From: Methylobacterium sp.
GTDB lineage: Bacteria; Pseudomonadota; Alphaproteobacteria; Rhizobiales; Beijerinckiaceae
Direction: 5' to 3'
Assembly (NCBI GenBank): GCA_020253445.1
Contig: JADCBP010000004.1
Location: 124,001-188,000 of the forward strand
DNA: 64,000 nt
Each line of letters starts with the position of its first letter. The first letter of the stretch is position 1. Under the pieces are notes generated by a model, which was not told the DNA's origin, did no database searches, and worked only from the letters and a program-made list of their open reading frames with translations. The position numbers and the translations under genes are program-made. This document shows, in pieces, positions 48,639-58,530 of the stretch.

Positions 48639-51031
48639 GGCGAGAGGGCGGGGTCTTCCTCCGGTTCGAACCGGGCGGGGGGCCGTGGCCGCTGCGGGGA
48701 TGTGGCCGGGCCTTCGGGGAAGCCGGTGGCGCTCGGGCCGGTTTCCGGCTCTTCGGTCATCGGGGGTGGCGTCTTGCGCAAGGCTCTTGTCTTGCGCCAG
48801 GGTCTTGTCTTGCGCGGATCGAGGCTGGTGTCACGGGCAGCGATCCGGCCGTCGCGCAAGTGGATCTGCTGGGCGCCAAGGCGGGCGAAGCTCTCCCCGG
48901 AGAGGAGCAGGCGGTTGGGTCCGCACAGCGCGGCATCAGCCGTGACCGGGGTGATGATGATCTGCGCGCGTTGGCAATCGAGGCGAGCGGCTTCCGGCGT
49001 GAGAGAGAGGGCCACATTCCGGCCATCCGGAAGGGTGCCGGTGCAGCCCGTCCGGTCGCAACGCGCGCGTTGACGCAGCGTCGGGTCATCGGGTCGGCGG
49101 GCATCGCCGAGCGCGGGCAGCCATTGCTGGAGCGTGAAGCCCGAGGGAGAAGCGGGCGAGAGCAAAGTATAGCTTCCGCTTGCATCGCGGAGCAGCGCCA
49201 TGCGGCCATCGGGTGCGATCATCAGGTCCGGCAAGGGCGTGGCCTTGAGCAGAATGGCCCAGAGCAGAACTAGCGGCACTGCGAGCAAGCGCAGGGGCGA
49301 ACGGAAAATCACCAGCACCAACAGGGCGATGACCAGCAATGCAAAGAGATGGCCCGGTGCTTTCGACACGGGCGGCGCGGCCCCCTCGATGCCGGCGACC
49401 TTCTCGGCCACGAACAGAACGCCGCGGGTTCCCTCGCCCATCACGCGCCAGACCCAGCCATCAAGCCCAAAAGGCAGGAGCATGGTTCCGATCACGCCGG
49501 CGGGCATCACCACGAGGCTCACGAGCGGGATCGCCAGCGCGTTGCCGATGAGGCCATAAGGGTTCAGCCGGTGGAAATGCCAGGCCGAGAACGGTGCGGT
49601 CGCGAGGGACGCGAGCAGGGTCGTTGCAACAATGCCGAGGAAGGCAAAAACCATGGCCCGCCCTGCCCGCTCCAGGAAACCCGGCCGGAAGCGACCGCGC
49701 AATTCGGGCTCGGGCTCCGGCCGGTAACGCCGCCAGAGATCATTTCCGGCGATCAGCGCCGCCACAGCCGCATAGGACATCTGGAAGCTTGGCCCCAGCA
49801 GGGCCTCGGGCTCCCGCGCGAGCACGATCAGCGCGGAAATCGCGACATTCCGCAGGGCGAGCGCCGGGCGATCCACGAGAATCGCCCCGAGCATCACGAG
49901 CATCATGATCAGCGAGCGCTCGGTGGCCACTTCGGACCCCGAGAAGACACAATAGCCGATGGAGCCGAGCATGGCCCCGGCCGCCGCCCATTTCTTGATA
50001 GGGTATCGCAAGGCAAGCGCCGGCGAGAGTGCCAGCAGGGCGCGGAGGGTCCAGAACATCACGCCGGCCGCCAGCACCATGTGCAGGCCGGAAATCGAGA
50101 CGATGTGATAGAGGCCGGATGCGCGCAGAACGTCATTCGTCTCGTTCGAGATCAGCCCGCGTTTCCCGGTGATCAGGGCGGCCGAGAGCGCGCCGGCCTC
50201 GCCACCGATGGCCTGCGCGATGCGATCGGTCATCGCATTGCGGGCGCGATCGATGAAGGCATTGAAACGCAGGCTGAAATCGGGCTCCCCCCTGGGGGGC
50301 GTGACCTCGATGCGGCCGATGGCGTAGCCGATGCCGCCCACGGCGCGGAAGAAGGAATCGCGCCGGAAATCATAGCCGCCCGGCATGGCCGGCTCGGAGG
50401 GCGGCGCGAGCCGCGCGCGCAGGGTGACATGGGTGCCAGCCTCGATCATCGGTCGACCCGGCGCGCCGATCCGTACGCGGTAGGGCACGCTTTGCGGCCT
50501 GGCAGCGCGATCATCCGCGAGGTGGGTGACGCGCAACAGGATGCGATGACGAAGCGGGCCGGCATCGACCTGCTCGACATGGCCCGAGATGCTCACCGGG
50601 ATCGCGCGTTCCAGCATCGGCGCGGCCATGCCGGCGGTGCGCCATGTCCCGGCAGTGAATCCCGCCGCCATCATCGCGAGGGCAATGGCGATCGCGCGTG
50701 GAATTCCTTCGAATCGGATCGCGAAAATGGCCGCGATCAGCAGCAGAACCGGCCCGGCCCAGGGCGCCGGCTCGTCGGATGCGGCAAAATAGGCAAGGAT
50801 GCCCAGCGCGAAAGCCACGGGCAGCAAGAGGAAGCCGGTGCGCCTGTCGCGCTCTTCTTCCACCCAGCGACCCAGCAGGCTTCCGACGCGCCCCTGAAAC
50901 CCTGCATGCCACCACGCGCCGGGGCTTGCGAGCACACCGGCAGAAGCGCGAGAGGGGGCCCGGCGGATCATCGGCGCGGCGCTCCCTCTCGCGCAAGGAT
51001 GAAACGGGCATTTGCGCACCCGCTCCTTCAT
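48632..51031 (-). CDS. comEC: ComEC/Rec2 family competence protein
   Basis: 799-residue inner-membrane protein of the DNA-uptake channel family. Order: N-terminal membrane segments ([18 protein letters not shown]), DUF4131 ([17 protein letters not shown]), then the multi-pass competence domain with [20 protein letters not shown] and [17 protein letters not shown]. The C-terminal region has no HxHxDH zinc motif, so the metallo-beta-lactamase domain of full ComEC is missing or degenerate. The tail is Arg/Pro-rich and includes a short repeat [15 protein letters not shown] 51031 or 50971 could be the start. lexA-comEC-gltX is a conserved neighbourhood. Confidence 0.9.
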   Translation of the reverse strand: MKERVRKCPFHPCARGSAAPMIRRAPSRASAGVLASPGAWWHAGFQGRVGSLLGRWVEEERDRRTGFLLLPVAFALGILAYFAASDEPAPWAGPVLLLIAAIFAIRFEGIPRAIAIALAMMAAGFTAGTWRTAGMAAPMLERAIPVSISGHVEQVDAGPLRHRILLRVTHLADDRAARPQSVPYRVRIGAPGRPMIEAGTHVTLRARLAPPSEPAMPGGYDFRRDSFFRAVGGIGYAIGRIEVTPPRGEPDFSLRFNAFIDRARNAMTDRIAQAIGGEAGALSAALITGKRGLISNETNDVLRASGLYHIVSISGLHMVLAAGVMFWTLRALLALSPALALRYPIKKWAAAGAMLGSIGYCVFSGSEVATERSLIMMLVMLGAILVDRPALALRNVAISALIVLAREPEALLGPSFQMSYAAVAALIAGNDLWRRYRPEPEPELRGRFRPGFLERAGRAMVFAFLGIVATTLLASLATAPFSAWHFHRLNPYGLIGNALAIPLVSLVVMPAGVIGTMLLPFGLDGWVWRVMGEGTRGVLFVAEKVAGIEGAAPPVSKAPGHLFALLVIALLVLVIFRSPLRLLAVPLVLLWAILLKATPLPDLMIAPDGRMALLRDASGSYTLLSPASPSGFTLQQWLPALGDARRPDDPTLRQRARCDRTGCTGTLPDGRNVALSLTPEAARLDCQRAQIIITPVTADAALCGPNRLLLSGESFARLGAQQIHLRDGRIAARDTSLDPRKTRPWRKTRALRKTPPPMTEEPETGPSATGFPEGPATSPQRPRPPARFEPEEDPALSPQ
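48771..48816. repeat. 18-bp tandem repeat in the comEC 3' end
   Basis: Two full 18-bp units (starting 48771 and 48789) and part of a third (48807) share GTCTTGCGC at their start. The length is a multiple of three, so the repeat stays in frame and produces RKT-type hexapeptide copies in the basic tail of ComEC. Confidence 0.8.
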
Positions 51032-51102
51032 GCTAGATCGCGCGGCAAAGCCGGGCAATGCCCGCCGAACTCCGATTTTCCAAGGTGAAAGCCGCTTTTC
51101 CC

Positions 51103-51206
51103 ATGTCTGGTCCCCATGTCTGGTCCCCATGTCATGTCCCCATATCTGGTCCCCATGTATGATTTTTGTGTCTGATCCCCATGTCTGATCCCCATGTCTG
51201 ATCCCA
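51103..51206 (+). repeat. 13-bp tandem array containing the gltX start codon
   Basis: Eight 13-bp units in exact register start at 51103, 51116, 51129, 51142, 51155, 51168, 51181 and 51194; the eighth is the gltX start itself. The consensus is ATGTCTGATCCCC, with GGT for GAT in early units; unit four begins ATA, unit six GTG and unit five is degenerate (GATTTTT). The ATG at 51181 and the GTG at 51168 would encode MSDPHV then stop, overlapping the next unit's start. In-frame unit 51155 stops at 51173, so no upstream unit can extend GltX. Confidence 0.93.
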
Positions 51207-52627
51207 TCATCACGCGCTTCGCCCCGTCGCCCACGGGGTTCCTGCATATCGGCGGCGCGCGCACGGCGCTTTTCAACTGGCTGCTCGCACGCCGCCATGG
51301 CGGGAAGATGCTGCTGCGCATCGAGGATACCGACCGCGTGCGATCCACACCCGAGGCGATTGACGCGATCATCGACGGCCTGAAATGGCTGGGCCTCTCC
51401 TGGGATGGCGATGTCATCTACCAGTTCGCGCGCGCCCCGCGGCACAAGGAAGTGGCCGAGGCGATGCTTGCCAATGGCCGCGCCTACAAATGCTATGCGA
51501 CATCGGAAGAACTCGAGGCGATGCGCGAGGCCGCGAAGGCGGCGGGCAAACCGATGCGCTATGACGGCCGCTGGCGCGACAAGAGCCCGGAGGACCACGC
51601 GAAGGCCGAGGCCGAGGGCCGCAAATACGTGATCCGCCTGAAGGCGCCGCTCGGCGGGCAGACCATCGTGCAGGATCTCGTCCAGGGCACGGTGACCTGG
51701 GACAACGAGAATCTCGATGACCTCGTGCTCCTGCGTTCGGATGGCACGCCGACCTACATGCTCGCGGTGGTGGTGGATGACCACGACATGGGCGTGACGC
51801 ACATCATCCGCGGCGATGATCACCTGACCAATGCCGCGCGACAGACGCAGATCTACGAGGCAAATGGCTGGAAGGTGCCACAGATGGCGCATATCCCGCT
51901 GATCCACGGGCCGGACGGCGCGAAGCTTTCCAAGCGCCATGGCGCGCTGGGTGTCGATGCCTATCGTGCGCTGGGCTACCTGCCGGAAGCTTTGCGGAAC
52001 TATCTCGTGCGTCTGGGATGGGCGCATGGCGACCAGGAGATCTTCTCGACCGACGAGATGACCGCCGTGTTCGACCTCAGGAATGTGGGCCGCTCACCCG
52101 CGCGTTTCGATTTCGCGAAGCTCGAGAGCATCAACGGCCATTACATGCGCAAGACCGATGACGCGGCGCTGCTGGCGGCGCTTCGTCCCGTGCTGGCGCA
52201 TGTCGAGGGGGGTGAGGCGATCGCCGCCGCGCTGACGCCGGAAAAGGAAGCACAGTGGATCGCGGCCATGCCGGGCCTGAAAGAGCGCGCGAAGACGCTG
52301 GTGGAACTCATTGATGGGTCGCGCTTTCTCTTCGCTGCGCGGCCGCTCGTGATGGACGAAAAGGCGCGCGACATCCTCGCGAAGGATGGCAAGGCGATCC
52401 TCGCGCGGCTGCTCGCGCGCCTCGAGGCCGTTCCGCTGTGGGAAACCGCAAGCCTGGAGGAGGCGGTGCGTGCGGAAGCCGAATCCAGCGGCCTGAAGCT
52501 CGGTGCCCTGGCCCAGCCCCTGCGCGCCGCCCTTACCGGGCGGGCGACCTCACCAGGAATCTTCGAGGTTCTCGTGGTGCTTGGCCGCGAGGAATGCCTC
52601 GGTCGATTGCGGGATCAGGCCGCGTGA
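51194..52627 (+). CDS. gltX: Glutamyl-tRNA synthetase
   Basis: Class I synthetase that charges tRNA-Glu (and possibly tRNA-Gln in organisms using the transamidation route). It is 477 residues: [20 protein letters not shown] (the HIGH motif) at the N-terminus, [15 protein letters not shown], the KMSKS loop as [12 protein letters not shown] near residue 245, and a helical anticodon-binding domain. The start at 51194 is fixed by homology. It has no purine-rich ribosome-binding site, because the bases upstream are the 13-bp repeat. Confidence 0.95.
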   Translation: MSDPIITRFAPSPTGFLHIGGARTALFNWLLARRHGGKMLLRIEDTDRVRSTPEAIDAIIDGLKWLGLSWDGDVIYQFARAPRHKEVAEAMLANGRAYKCYATSEELEAMREAAKAAGKPMRYDGRWRDKSPEDHAKAEAEGRKYVIRLKAPLGGQTIVQDLVQGTVTWDNENLDDLVLLRSDGTPTYMLAVVVDDHDMGVTHIIRGDDHLTNAARQTQIYEANGWKVPQMAHIPLIHGPDGAKLSKRHGALGVDAYRALGYLPEALRNYLVRLGWAHGDQEIFSTDEMTAVFDLRNVGRSPARFDFAKLESINGHYMRKTDDAALLAALRPVLAHVEGGEAIAAALTPEKEAQWIAAMPGLKERAKTLVELIDGSRFLFAARPLVMDEKARDILAKDGKAILARLLARLEAVPLWETASLEEAVRAEAESSGLKLGALAQPLRAALTGRATSPGIFEVLVVLGREECLGRLRDQAA

Positions 52628-52833
52628 CAGAAAGGTGGGGGAATGCACATCTTGCGGCAGCCCCATGCGACAACACGCGGCATCATCCGGAAGCCCAACT
52701 TGACAGGCGGGGTGGTTTGTTTACGCCTCCATCCTAGGGTCTTGCGGCAGCGCAACATAGGGCGGCGAGACCAGGGATTGATGGCCGGGACGCAGGGATG
52801 CGGCAGGCCAAGCGAAACAGAAGGGAGGGTGCC

Positions 52834-54126
52834 GTGACAGCCCATTCGATGACCTTGAAAATGGACGACAAGGTATTGGACCTCCCGGTGCGAGCCGGCA
52901 CGATCGGTCCGGCCGTGGTGGATATCAGCAAGCTCTATGCGAGTACCGGCATGTTCACCTACGATCCGGGCTTCACCTCCACGGCGGCCTGCGAATCCAA
53001 GATCACCTATATCGACGGCGACGAGGGTGTGCTGCTCTATCGCGGCTACCCGATCGAGCAGCTTGCCGAGCATGGCGACTTCCTCGAGACCTGCTATCTG
53101 CTGCTTTACGGGGAACTCCCCACCATCGCTCAGAAGAACGACTTCTTGAACCGCGTCACGCGCCACACCATGGTGCACGAGCAGATGGCCCGCTTCTTCC
53201 AGGGCTTCCGCCGCGACGCGCACCCGATGGCCGTGATGGTCGCCTCTGTCGGCGCGATGTCGGCATTCTATCACGACTCGACCGACATCTCGGACCCGTA
53301 TCAGCGCATGGTCGCGTCCATCCGCATGATCGCGAAGATGCCGACGCTGGCGGCGATGGCCTACAAGTATTCCATCGGCCAGCCCTTCGTGTATCCGCAG
53401 AACAGCCTCGACTACACCTCGAACTTCCTGCGCATGTGCTTCTCGGTGCCGTGCGAGGAATACAAGGTGAACCCGGTGCTGAGCCGCGCGCTGGACCGCA
53501 TCTTCATTCTGCACGCTGACCACGAGCAGAACGCCTCGACCTCGACCGTTCGTCTCGCCGGTTCCTCGGGCGCGAATCCCTTCGCCTGCATCGCGGCGGG
53601 CGTGGCCTGCCTCTGGGGCCCGGCCCATGGCGGCGCGAACGAAGCGGCCTTGCAGATGCTGCAGGAGATCGGCCATGTCGACAACATTCCGAAATATATC
53701 GCCAAGGCGAAGGACAAGAACGATCCGTTCCGCCTGATGGGCTTCGGCCACCGCGTCTACAAGAACTATGATCCGCGCGCGAAGATCATGCAGAAGACCT
53801 GCCATGAGGTTCTCGCCGAACTCGGCATCAAGGATGACCCGCTGCTCGATGTGGCGGTGGAACTCGAGCGCATCGCTTTGTCGGACAGCTATTTCATCGA
53901 GAAGAAGCTCTACCCGAACATCGATTTCTATTCGGGCATCACGCTGAAGGCGATGGGCTTCCCCACGGACATGTTCACGGTGCTCTTTGCGCTCGCGCGC
54001 ACCGTGGGCTGGATCGCCCAGTGGAAGGAAATGATCGAGGATCCCTCGCAGCGTATCGGTCGTCCGCGCCAGATCTATACCGGCGCGCCGTTGCGCGATT
54101 ACACGCCGGTGGCGCAGCGGCGCTGA
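52834..54126 (+). CDS. gltA: Citrate synthase, type II
   Basis: Condenses acetyl-CoA and oxaloacetate, first step of the TCA cycle. It is 430 residues: [18 protein letters not shown] near the N-terminus, the active-site His in [18 protein letters not shown] near residue 230, [12 protein letters not shown], and [18 protein letters not shown] near 310. GTG 52834 follows AAGGGAGG at ideal spacing and is preferred over ATG 52849. The 206-bp gap after gltX contains a TTGACA at 52700-52705 but no clear -10, so the promoter is not placed. A strong terminator follows. Confidence 0.95.
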   Translation: MTAHSMTLKMDDKVLDLPVRAGTIGPAVVDISKLYASTGMFTYDPGFTSTAACESKITYIDGDEGVLLYRGYPIEQLAEHGDFLETCYLLLYGELPTIAQKNDFLNRVTRHTMVHEQMARFFQGFRRDAHPMAVMVASVGAMSAFYHDSTDISDPYQRMVASIRMIAKMPTLAAMAYKYSIGQPFVYPQNSLDYTSNFLRMCFSVPCEEYKVNPVLSRALDRIFILHADHEQNASTSTVRLAGSSGANPFACIAAGVACLWGPAHGGANEAALQMLQEIGHVDNIPKYIAKAKDKNDPFRLMGFGHRVYKNYDPRAKIMQKTCHEVLAELGIKDDPLLDVAVELERIALSDSYFIEKKLYPNIDFYSGITLKAMGFPTDMFTVLFALARTVGWIAQWKEMIEDPSQRIGRPRQIYTGAPLRDYTPVAQRR

Positions 54127-54153
54127 TCCGGTTGCGCCAGTTACGGAAATACG

Positions 54154-54179
54154 AAGGGCGCCGAAAGGCGCCCTTTTTT
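54154..54179 (+). terminator. Rho-independent terminator of gltA
   Basis: AGGGCGCC, loop GAAA, GGCGCCCT forms an 8-bp perfect stem followed by TTTTT. It lies 27 bp after the gltA stop. The stop codon of the VOC gene on the opposite strand is placed inside the T-tract. Confidence 0.93.
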
Positions 54180-54612
54180 ATTCCGGCAGTCGTTTCGATG
54201 GCACCCAGCAATAGCCGTCGGGATCAAGAATGAAGCATTCCCGCAGTCCATGGGGGCGATCCAGCGTTTCCCGGAGGATCATGTCCCCGCGTGCTCTGGC
54301 TCGCGCTTCGGCATTGTCCGGGTCGCTCTCGAAGAGCCGCAATTCGATCCCCGCTCCGCGCGCGCCGGCCTCCGGCAGCAGCGAAGGCAAGGGATGCTCG
54401 GCGTAGACGGCGTCCTCATGGATCTGGATCAGGATGGAGCCGAGGCGAAAGAGCCCGTAGCCATCTCCGAGGCGGATCTGCGTGAAACCGAAGACCTCCG
54501 TCAGGAACGCTGCGGTCCGCTTTCCGTCCCGGACCAGCAGGTTGATGCCGAAAGGCGTCAGTGTCCGCCCGATTTCGGGGCCAGATGCCCGAGCCAGCTT
54601 GTGGTCGTCCAT
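54178..54612 (-). CDS. VOC family protein, glyoxalase/bleomycin-resistance type
   Basis: 144-residue vicinal-oxygen-chelate protein with two babab halves: PFGINLLVRDGKRTAAFLTE, VFGFTQIRLGDGYGLFRLG, and RECFILDPDGYCWVPSKRL at the end, where a metal-binding Glu usually sits. No substrate can be assigned. The ATG overlaps the glmS stop (TGATG), so it is read as the last gene of a glmS transcript. The stop codon lies in the gltA terminator. Confidence 0.8.
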   Translation of the reverse strand: MDDHKLARASGPEIGRTLTPFGINLLVRDGKRTAAFLTEVFGFTQIRLGDGYGLFRLGSILIQIHEDAVYAEHPLPSLLPEAGARGAGIELRLFESDPDNAEARARARGDMILRETLDRPHGLRECFILDPDGYCWVPSKRLPE

Positions 54613-56438
54613 CACTCCACCGTGACACTTTTCGCCAAATTTCGCGGCTGGTCCACGTCTTTCCCCATCACCACCGCCGTGTGATAGGCGATGAGCTGCG
54701 CGGGGATGGCATAGACGAAGGCCGAGAAGTCTGGCGCCATCTCCGGCATGGCGATTTCGGCCAGCGTATCGACCGCCACTTCGCGCCCCACGCCCTCCGG
54801 CCCGATCAGCACGATCGCGCCGCCACGCGCGGCGACTTCCTGCACGTTCGAGACGGTCTTCTCGAACCAGGGATCGCGCGGGGCCATCACGATGACCGGC
54901 ATGGTCTCGTCGATGAGCGCGATGGGCCCATGCTTCAATTCACCCGCCGCATAACCCTCCGCGTGGATGTAACTGATTTCCTTGAGCTTCAGCGCCCCTT
55001 CCATCGCCAGCGGGAAGGAGGTTCCGCGGCCGAGATAGAGCACATCCGTCGCCTTCGAGAGTTCGCGCGCCAGCGCCTCGATCGGCGCCTCGTGCTTCAG
55101 CGCTTCGGCCACAAGACCGGGAATGGCGATGAGTTGCGTCACGAGCTCCTTCTCGCGGCGCCCGCTCAGAACGCCGCGTGCCCGGCCCGCGGCGATGGCG
55201 AGGCAGGCGAGCACGGTCAACTGGCAGGTAAACGCCTTGGTGGAGGCGACGCCGATTTCCGGCCCCGCGAGCGTGCCCGCGACCACATGGCTCTCGCGCG
55301 CGATGGTGCTCGTCGGCACATTCACCACCGACATCACATGCTGCTTCTGGTCTTTCGCATAGCGCAAGGCTGCGAGCGTATCCGCCGTCTCGCCCGATTG
55401 GGAGATCACGAGCATCACGTCGCCGGGCGTCATCGGCGCCTCGCGGTAGCGGAATTCCGAGGCGATATCGATCTCGACCGGCAGGCGCGCCAGGCGCTCG
55501 AACCAGTATTTGCCGATCTGCCCGGCGAGATAGGCCGTGCCGCAGGCGGAAATCGAGAGCCGGCCCACCTTGGCCCAGTCGAAGGGCAGGCCGAAAGGCA
55601 GGCGGACCTCGCCGGTGCCCATGTCGATGTAATGCGCCAGCGTGCGGCCGATCACTTCCGGCTGCTCGTGGATTTCCTTCGCCATGAAGTGGCGATGGTT
55701 GCCCTTATCCACCAGGAAGGCGCCGGCCTGCGTTTTCTGCGCCTTGCGCTTCACCGGCTGGTTCTTCTCGTTGAAATAGCGGGCGGAAGCGCGGTTCAGC
55801 ACCACCCAGTCGCCATCTTCAAGATAGGTGATGGTATCCGTGAAGGGCGCGAGTGCCAGCGCATCCGAGCCGAGATACATCTCGCCATCGCCATGGCCTA
55901 CGGCCAGAGGCGCGCCGCGTCGCGCGCCGATGAGCAGGTTGTCCTCGCCCCTGAACACGAAACCGAGCGCGAAGGCGCCATGCAGGCGCGGCAGGGCGGC
56001 GGCGACCGCCTCCTCCGCGCTCATCTGCTTGTCCATCAGCGCGGTGACGAGATGCGCCACCACTTCCGTGTCGGTCTCGGAGGCGAAAACGCGGCCCTCG
56101 GCCTGCAATTCCTCGCGCAATTCACGGAAATTCTCGATGATGCCGTTATGAACGACCGCAAGCCGCTCGGTGGCATGGGGGTGCGCGTTGTTCTCGGTCG
56201 GCTTGCCATGCGTGGCCCAGCGCGTATGCCCGATGCCGGCGCGGCCGGAAAGCGGCGCCTCGCGCAGTTTCGCCTCGAGGTTCTTCAGCTTGCCCTCCGC
56301 GCGGACGCGGGTGATCTCCCCGCCTTCGAGCACCGCGACACCGGCGGAATCATAGCCGCGATATTCCAGCCGCTTCAGGCCCTCGACGAGGTCGAACGCG
56401 ATCGCTTCCCTGCCGAGAATGCCGACGATGCCGCACAT
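54612..56438 (-). CDS. glmS: Glutamine-fructose-6-phosphate aminotransferase (isomerizing)
   Basis: Makes glucosamine 6-phosphate, the entry to peptidoglycan and lipopolysaccharide amino sugars. It is 608 residues: the class II amidotransferase domain with the nucleophile Cys1 exposed after Met removal (MCGIVGILG), GHTRWATHGKPTENNAHPH near residue 75, two SIS sugar-isomerase domains (SQSGETADTLAA; GRGTSFPLAMEGALKLKE) and the C-terminal RNLAKSVTVE. The frame opens further upstream without homology. No glmS ribozyme is seen in the 109-bp gap. Confidence 0.97.
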   Translation of the reverse strand: MCGIVGILGREAIAFDLVEGLKRLEYRGYDSAGVAVLEGGEITRVRAEGKLKNLEAKLREAPLSGRAGIGHTRWATHGKPTENNAHPHATERLAVVHNGIIENFRELREELQAEGRVFASETDTEVVAHLVTALMDKQMSAEEAVAAALPRLHGAFALGFVFRGEDNLLIGARRGAPLAVGHGDGEMYLGSDALALAPFTDTITYLEDGDWVVLNRASARYFNEKNQPVKRKAQKTQAGAFLVDKGNHRHFMAKEIHEQPEVIGRTLAHYIDMGTGEVRLPFGLPFDWAKVGRLSISACGTAYLAGQIGKYWFERLARLPVEIDIASEFRYREAPMTPGDVMLVISQSGETADTLAALRYAKDQKQHVMSVVNVPTSTIARESHVVAGTLAGPEIGVASTKAFTCQLTVLACLAIAAGRARGVLSGRREKELVTQLIAIPGLVAEALKHEAPIEALARELSKATDVLYLGRGTSFPLAMEGALKLKEISYIHAEGYAAGELKHGPIALIDETMPVIVMAPRDPWFEKTVSNVQEVAARGGAIVLIGPEGVGREVAVDTLAEIAMPEMAPDFSAFVYAIPAQLIAYHTAVVMGKDVDQPRNLAKSVTVE

Positions 56439-56547
56439 GAGCCCTCCGATTCCCTTGGTATTCCGGCGCGAGAGACGAGTGCCAGAACCTTCGCATGCGC
56501 ACAAATCACGTTGCGAAACGGTTTGTGACGCCAGGAAGGCCGGTTTT

Positions 56548-57924
56548 TCAGCGGGATGGTTTTTGCCTTACCTGATTCTCCGGGCGCGCACGGAACTGGT
56601 CGGCCCAGCCTTCCTTCGTCACCTGCCGCCCGCGGGCCACCGCCAGCGCATTGGGTGGCACGTCCTTCGTGACAACGGAACCCGAGCCGACGAAAGCGCC
56701 CGCCCCGATGATGACCGGCGCGACAAGCGAGGAATTCGAGCCGATGAACGCGCCCGCCCCGATCTTCGTGCGGAACTTGTGGAAGCCATCGTAGTTGCAG
56801 GTGATCGTGCCCGCGCCGATATTCGCCTCCGCGCCGATGGTGGCATCCCCGAGATAGGTCAGGTGGCTCACCTTCGCGCCCGCGCCGAGATCGGCGTTCT
56901 TCACCTCGACGAAATTCCCCACCTTCGCGCCCTTGCCCAGCGAGGCACCGGTGCGGAGCCGCGCGAAGGGGCCAACCGTGGCGCCTGCAGCCACCGTCGC
57001 GCCTTCGAGATGCGAGAAGGCATGGATCACCGCATTCTCGGCGATGCTGACGCCAGGGCCGAAGACGCAATTCGGTTCGATCAGCACATCGCGGCCAATC
57101 ACCGTATCGGTGGCGAAGAACACGGTTTCGGGCGCGATCAGCGTCACGCCGTTGCGCATGTGCCGCTCCCGCAGGCGGTTCTGCAGCACGGCCTCGCAGG
57201 CGGCGAGCTGCACGCGATCATTCACGCCAAGCGCCTCTTCCTCCGCCACCTCGATGACCCGCGCCGAAAACCCGCGCGCGCGGGCGAGGCCCACGCAATC
57301 CGTGAGGTAGAATTCGTTCTGCGCATTCCTGTTCTGCACGGATTTGAGGAGATCCAGCGCGAGTTCGCCGCGCAGGGCCATCAGCCCGCCATTGCAGAGC
57401 GTGATCGCCCGCTCCTTCTCGCTCGCATCCCTGTGCTCGCGAATGTCGACGAGATCGGTGCCATCGAGGATCAGCCGGCCATAGCCTGCGGGGTCCTTCG
57501 CCTGAAATCCCATCACCGCTACGGCCGTCTTGCCCTGCCGCACGGCTTCCGCCAGCGCGCGGATCGTCTCGGGCCGCACGAGCGGGGTATCGCCGAACAG
57601 AACCACAATCGCCTCGTGGCCCGAAGCGATCGCGCGCTCCGCCTGCAGCACCGCATGGGCCGTGCCGCGCCGCTCGCGCTGCTCCACCACCTCGGCTTCG
57701 GGCATGAGGCGGGTGACTTCCTTCGCGACATCCGGCCGGTCCGGCCCGATCACCACCACCGCGCGGCCGATGCCCGCGGCTTCGGCGCTCTTCAGCGCGT
57801 GGCCCACGAGGCTGAGCCCCGCCACCTCATGCAGCACCTTGGGGCGGGTGGATTTCATCCGCGTCCCCTCGCCGGCCGCGAGAATGACGGCGAGGCAGGA
57901 AGCGGCTTCGTTCGGGGTGGACAT
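56548..57924 (-). CDS. glmU: Bifunctional GlmU, UDP-GlcNAc synthesis
   Basis: Acetylates glucosamine 1-phosphate and then makes UDP-N-acetylglucosamine. It is 458 residues: the pyrophosphorylase domain with VILAAGEGTRMKSTRPKVLH at the N-terminus and VLFGDTPLV near residue 105, and the left-handed beta-helix acetyltransferase domain (about 255-440) with hexapeptide repeats, VGNFVEVKNADLGAG and NYDGFHKFRTKIGAGAFIGS. It stands upstream of glmS on the same strand, so the two steps are coexpressed. Confidence 0.97.
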   Translation of the reverse strand: MSTPNEAASCLAVILAAGEGTRMKSTRPKVLHEVAGLSLVGHALKSAEAAGIGRAVVVIGPDRPDVAKEVTRLMPEAEVVEQRERRGTAHAVLQAERAIASGHEAIVVLFGDTPLVRPETIRALAEAVRQGKTAVAVMGFQAKDPAGYGRLILDGTDLVDIREHRDASEKERAITLCNGGLMALRGELALDLLKSVQNRNAQNEFYLTDCVGLARARGFSARVIEVAEEEALGVNDRVQLAACEAVLQNRLRERHMRNGVTLIAPETVFFATDTVIGRDVLIEPNCVFGPGVSIAENAVIHAFSHLEGATVAAGATVGPFARLRTGASLGKGAKVGNFVEVKNADLGAGAKVSHLTYLGDATIGAEANIGAGTITCNYDGFHKFRTKIGAGAFIGSNSSLVAPVIIGAGAFVGSGSVVTKDVPPNALAVARGRQVTKEGWADQFRARPENQVRQKPSR

Positions 57925-58160
57925 GGCGGATTTCTCCCGAGGGCGGACAGGCAGAGGCGCGGTGCAATCGTGGATGCGCCTATACGAAGTGTTTCGACTT
58001 GTCTCCTGCGCATCGCGCGGGCTCGCCTGCCCTTTTCACATGGGCGCCCCCGGCCAGCGCGCGATGAAGCTTAACCCGGAGGCCCGTGGCCTGGTCCGCC
58101 ATGCCATTTTCTTTTCCCGCCCGGGCTTTCCTGCCGGCGTCTCTTTTCACGGCAAGCCGG

Positions 58161-58189
58161 TTGACCCGTCCTCTCGAACCGCCTATCTC
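58161..58189 (+). promoter_or_regulatory. Promoter of tRNA-Lys
   Basis: TTGACC (58161-58166), a 17-base spacer, then TATCTC (58184-58189). The -35 matches five of six consensus bases. It ends 18 bases before the mature tRNA 5' end, a typical position for a tRNA promoter. I see nothing else in the rest of the 283-bp glmU-tRNA gap. Confidence 0.7.
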
Positions 58190-58207
58190 GCCCCCACCAG
58201 TTGGTGA

Positions 58208-58283
58208 GAGCTCGTAGCTCAGTCGGTAGAGCACGTGACTTTTAATCATGGGGTCGTGGGTTCGAATCCCACCGAGCTCACCA
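58208..58283 (+). tRNA. tRNA-Lys(UUU)
   Basis: 76 bases with an encoded CCA. Acceptor GAGCTCG pairs with CGAGCTC, the D-stem is GCTC/GAGC, and the anticodon stem CGTGA/TCATG encloses the loop CTTTTAA, giving anticodon TTT at 58241-58243. The T-arm GTGGG-TTCGAAT-CCCAC is perfect. All arms fold without mismatch apart from one G-U pair in the anticodon stem. Confidence 0.98.
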
Positions 58284-58317
58284 TTGGAATCCTTGGTGCC
58301 GTCGAGCGAATTGCCCC

Positions 58318-58530
58318 ATGAACGACACCTCCCCCTGCATCAAGCTCTGCACACTCGATCCCGTCACCGGCTTCTGCCTGGGCTGCGGGCGCACGGGCGC
58401 GGAGATTGCAAGCTGGATCGGCATGAGCCGCGAGGAGCGCATCGCGCTGAAGCAGGTTCTGCCGCGGCGGCTGGCCGGGCTCGCCGCGCGCGACGGGCGC
58501 TGCGTGGTTCGGCAGAAAACGACGCGTTGA
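58318..58530 (+). CDS. DUF1289 family protein
   Basis: 70-residue protein of the DUF1289 family. The four-cysteine motif CIKLC...GFCLGCGRT near residues 7-25 (spacing C-x3-C-x8-C-x2-C) suggests a small metal-binding knuckle, followed by [12 protein letters not shown]. Function unknown. Its stop abuts the folD stop on the other strand, giving TGATCA with no spacer. Confidence 0.85.
   Translation: MNDTSPCIKLCTLDPVTGFCLGCGRTGAEIASWIGMSREERIALKQVLPRRLAGLAARDGRCVVRQKTTR

Noticed and set aside
51103-51206. CRISPR-like repeat array
   Set aside because: Units are 13 bp and contiguous without spacers, and no cas genes are nearby; it is a tandem repeat.
52628-52833. TTGACA at 52700-52705 as a gltA promoter
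   Set aside because: No acceptable -10 lies at 16-18 bp spacing, so it is mentioned but not called.
56439-56547. Possible glmS ribozyme upstream of glmS
   Set aside because: The 109-bp gap is short, the expected conserved core is not visible, and the element is a Gram-positive feature.
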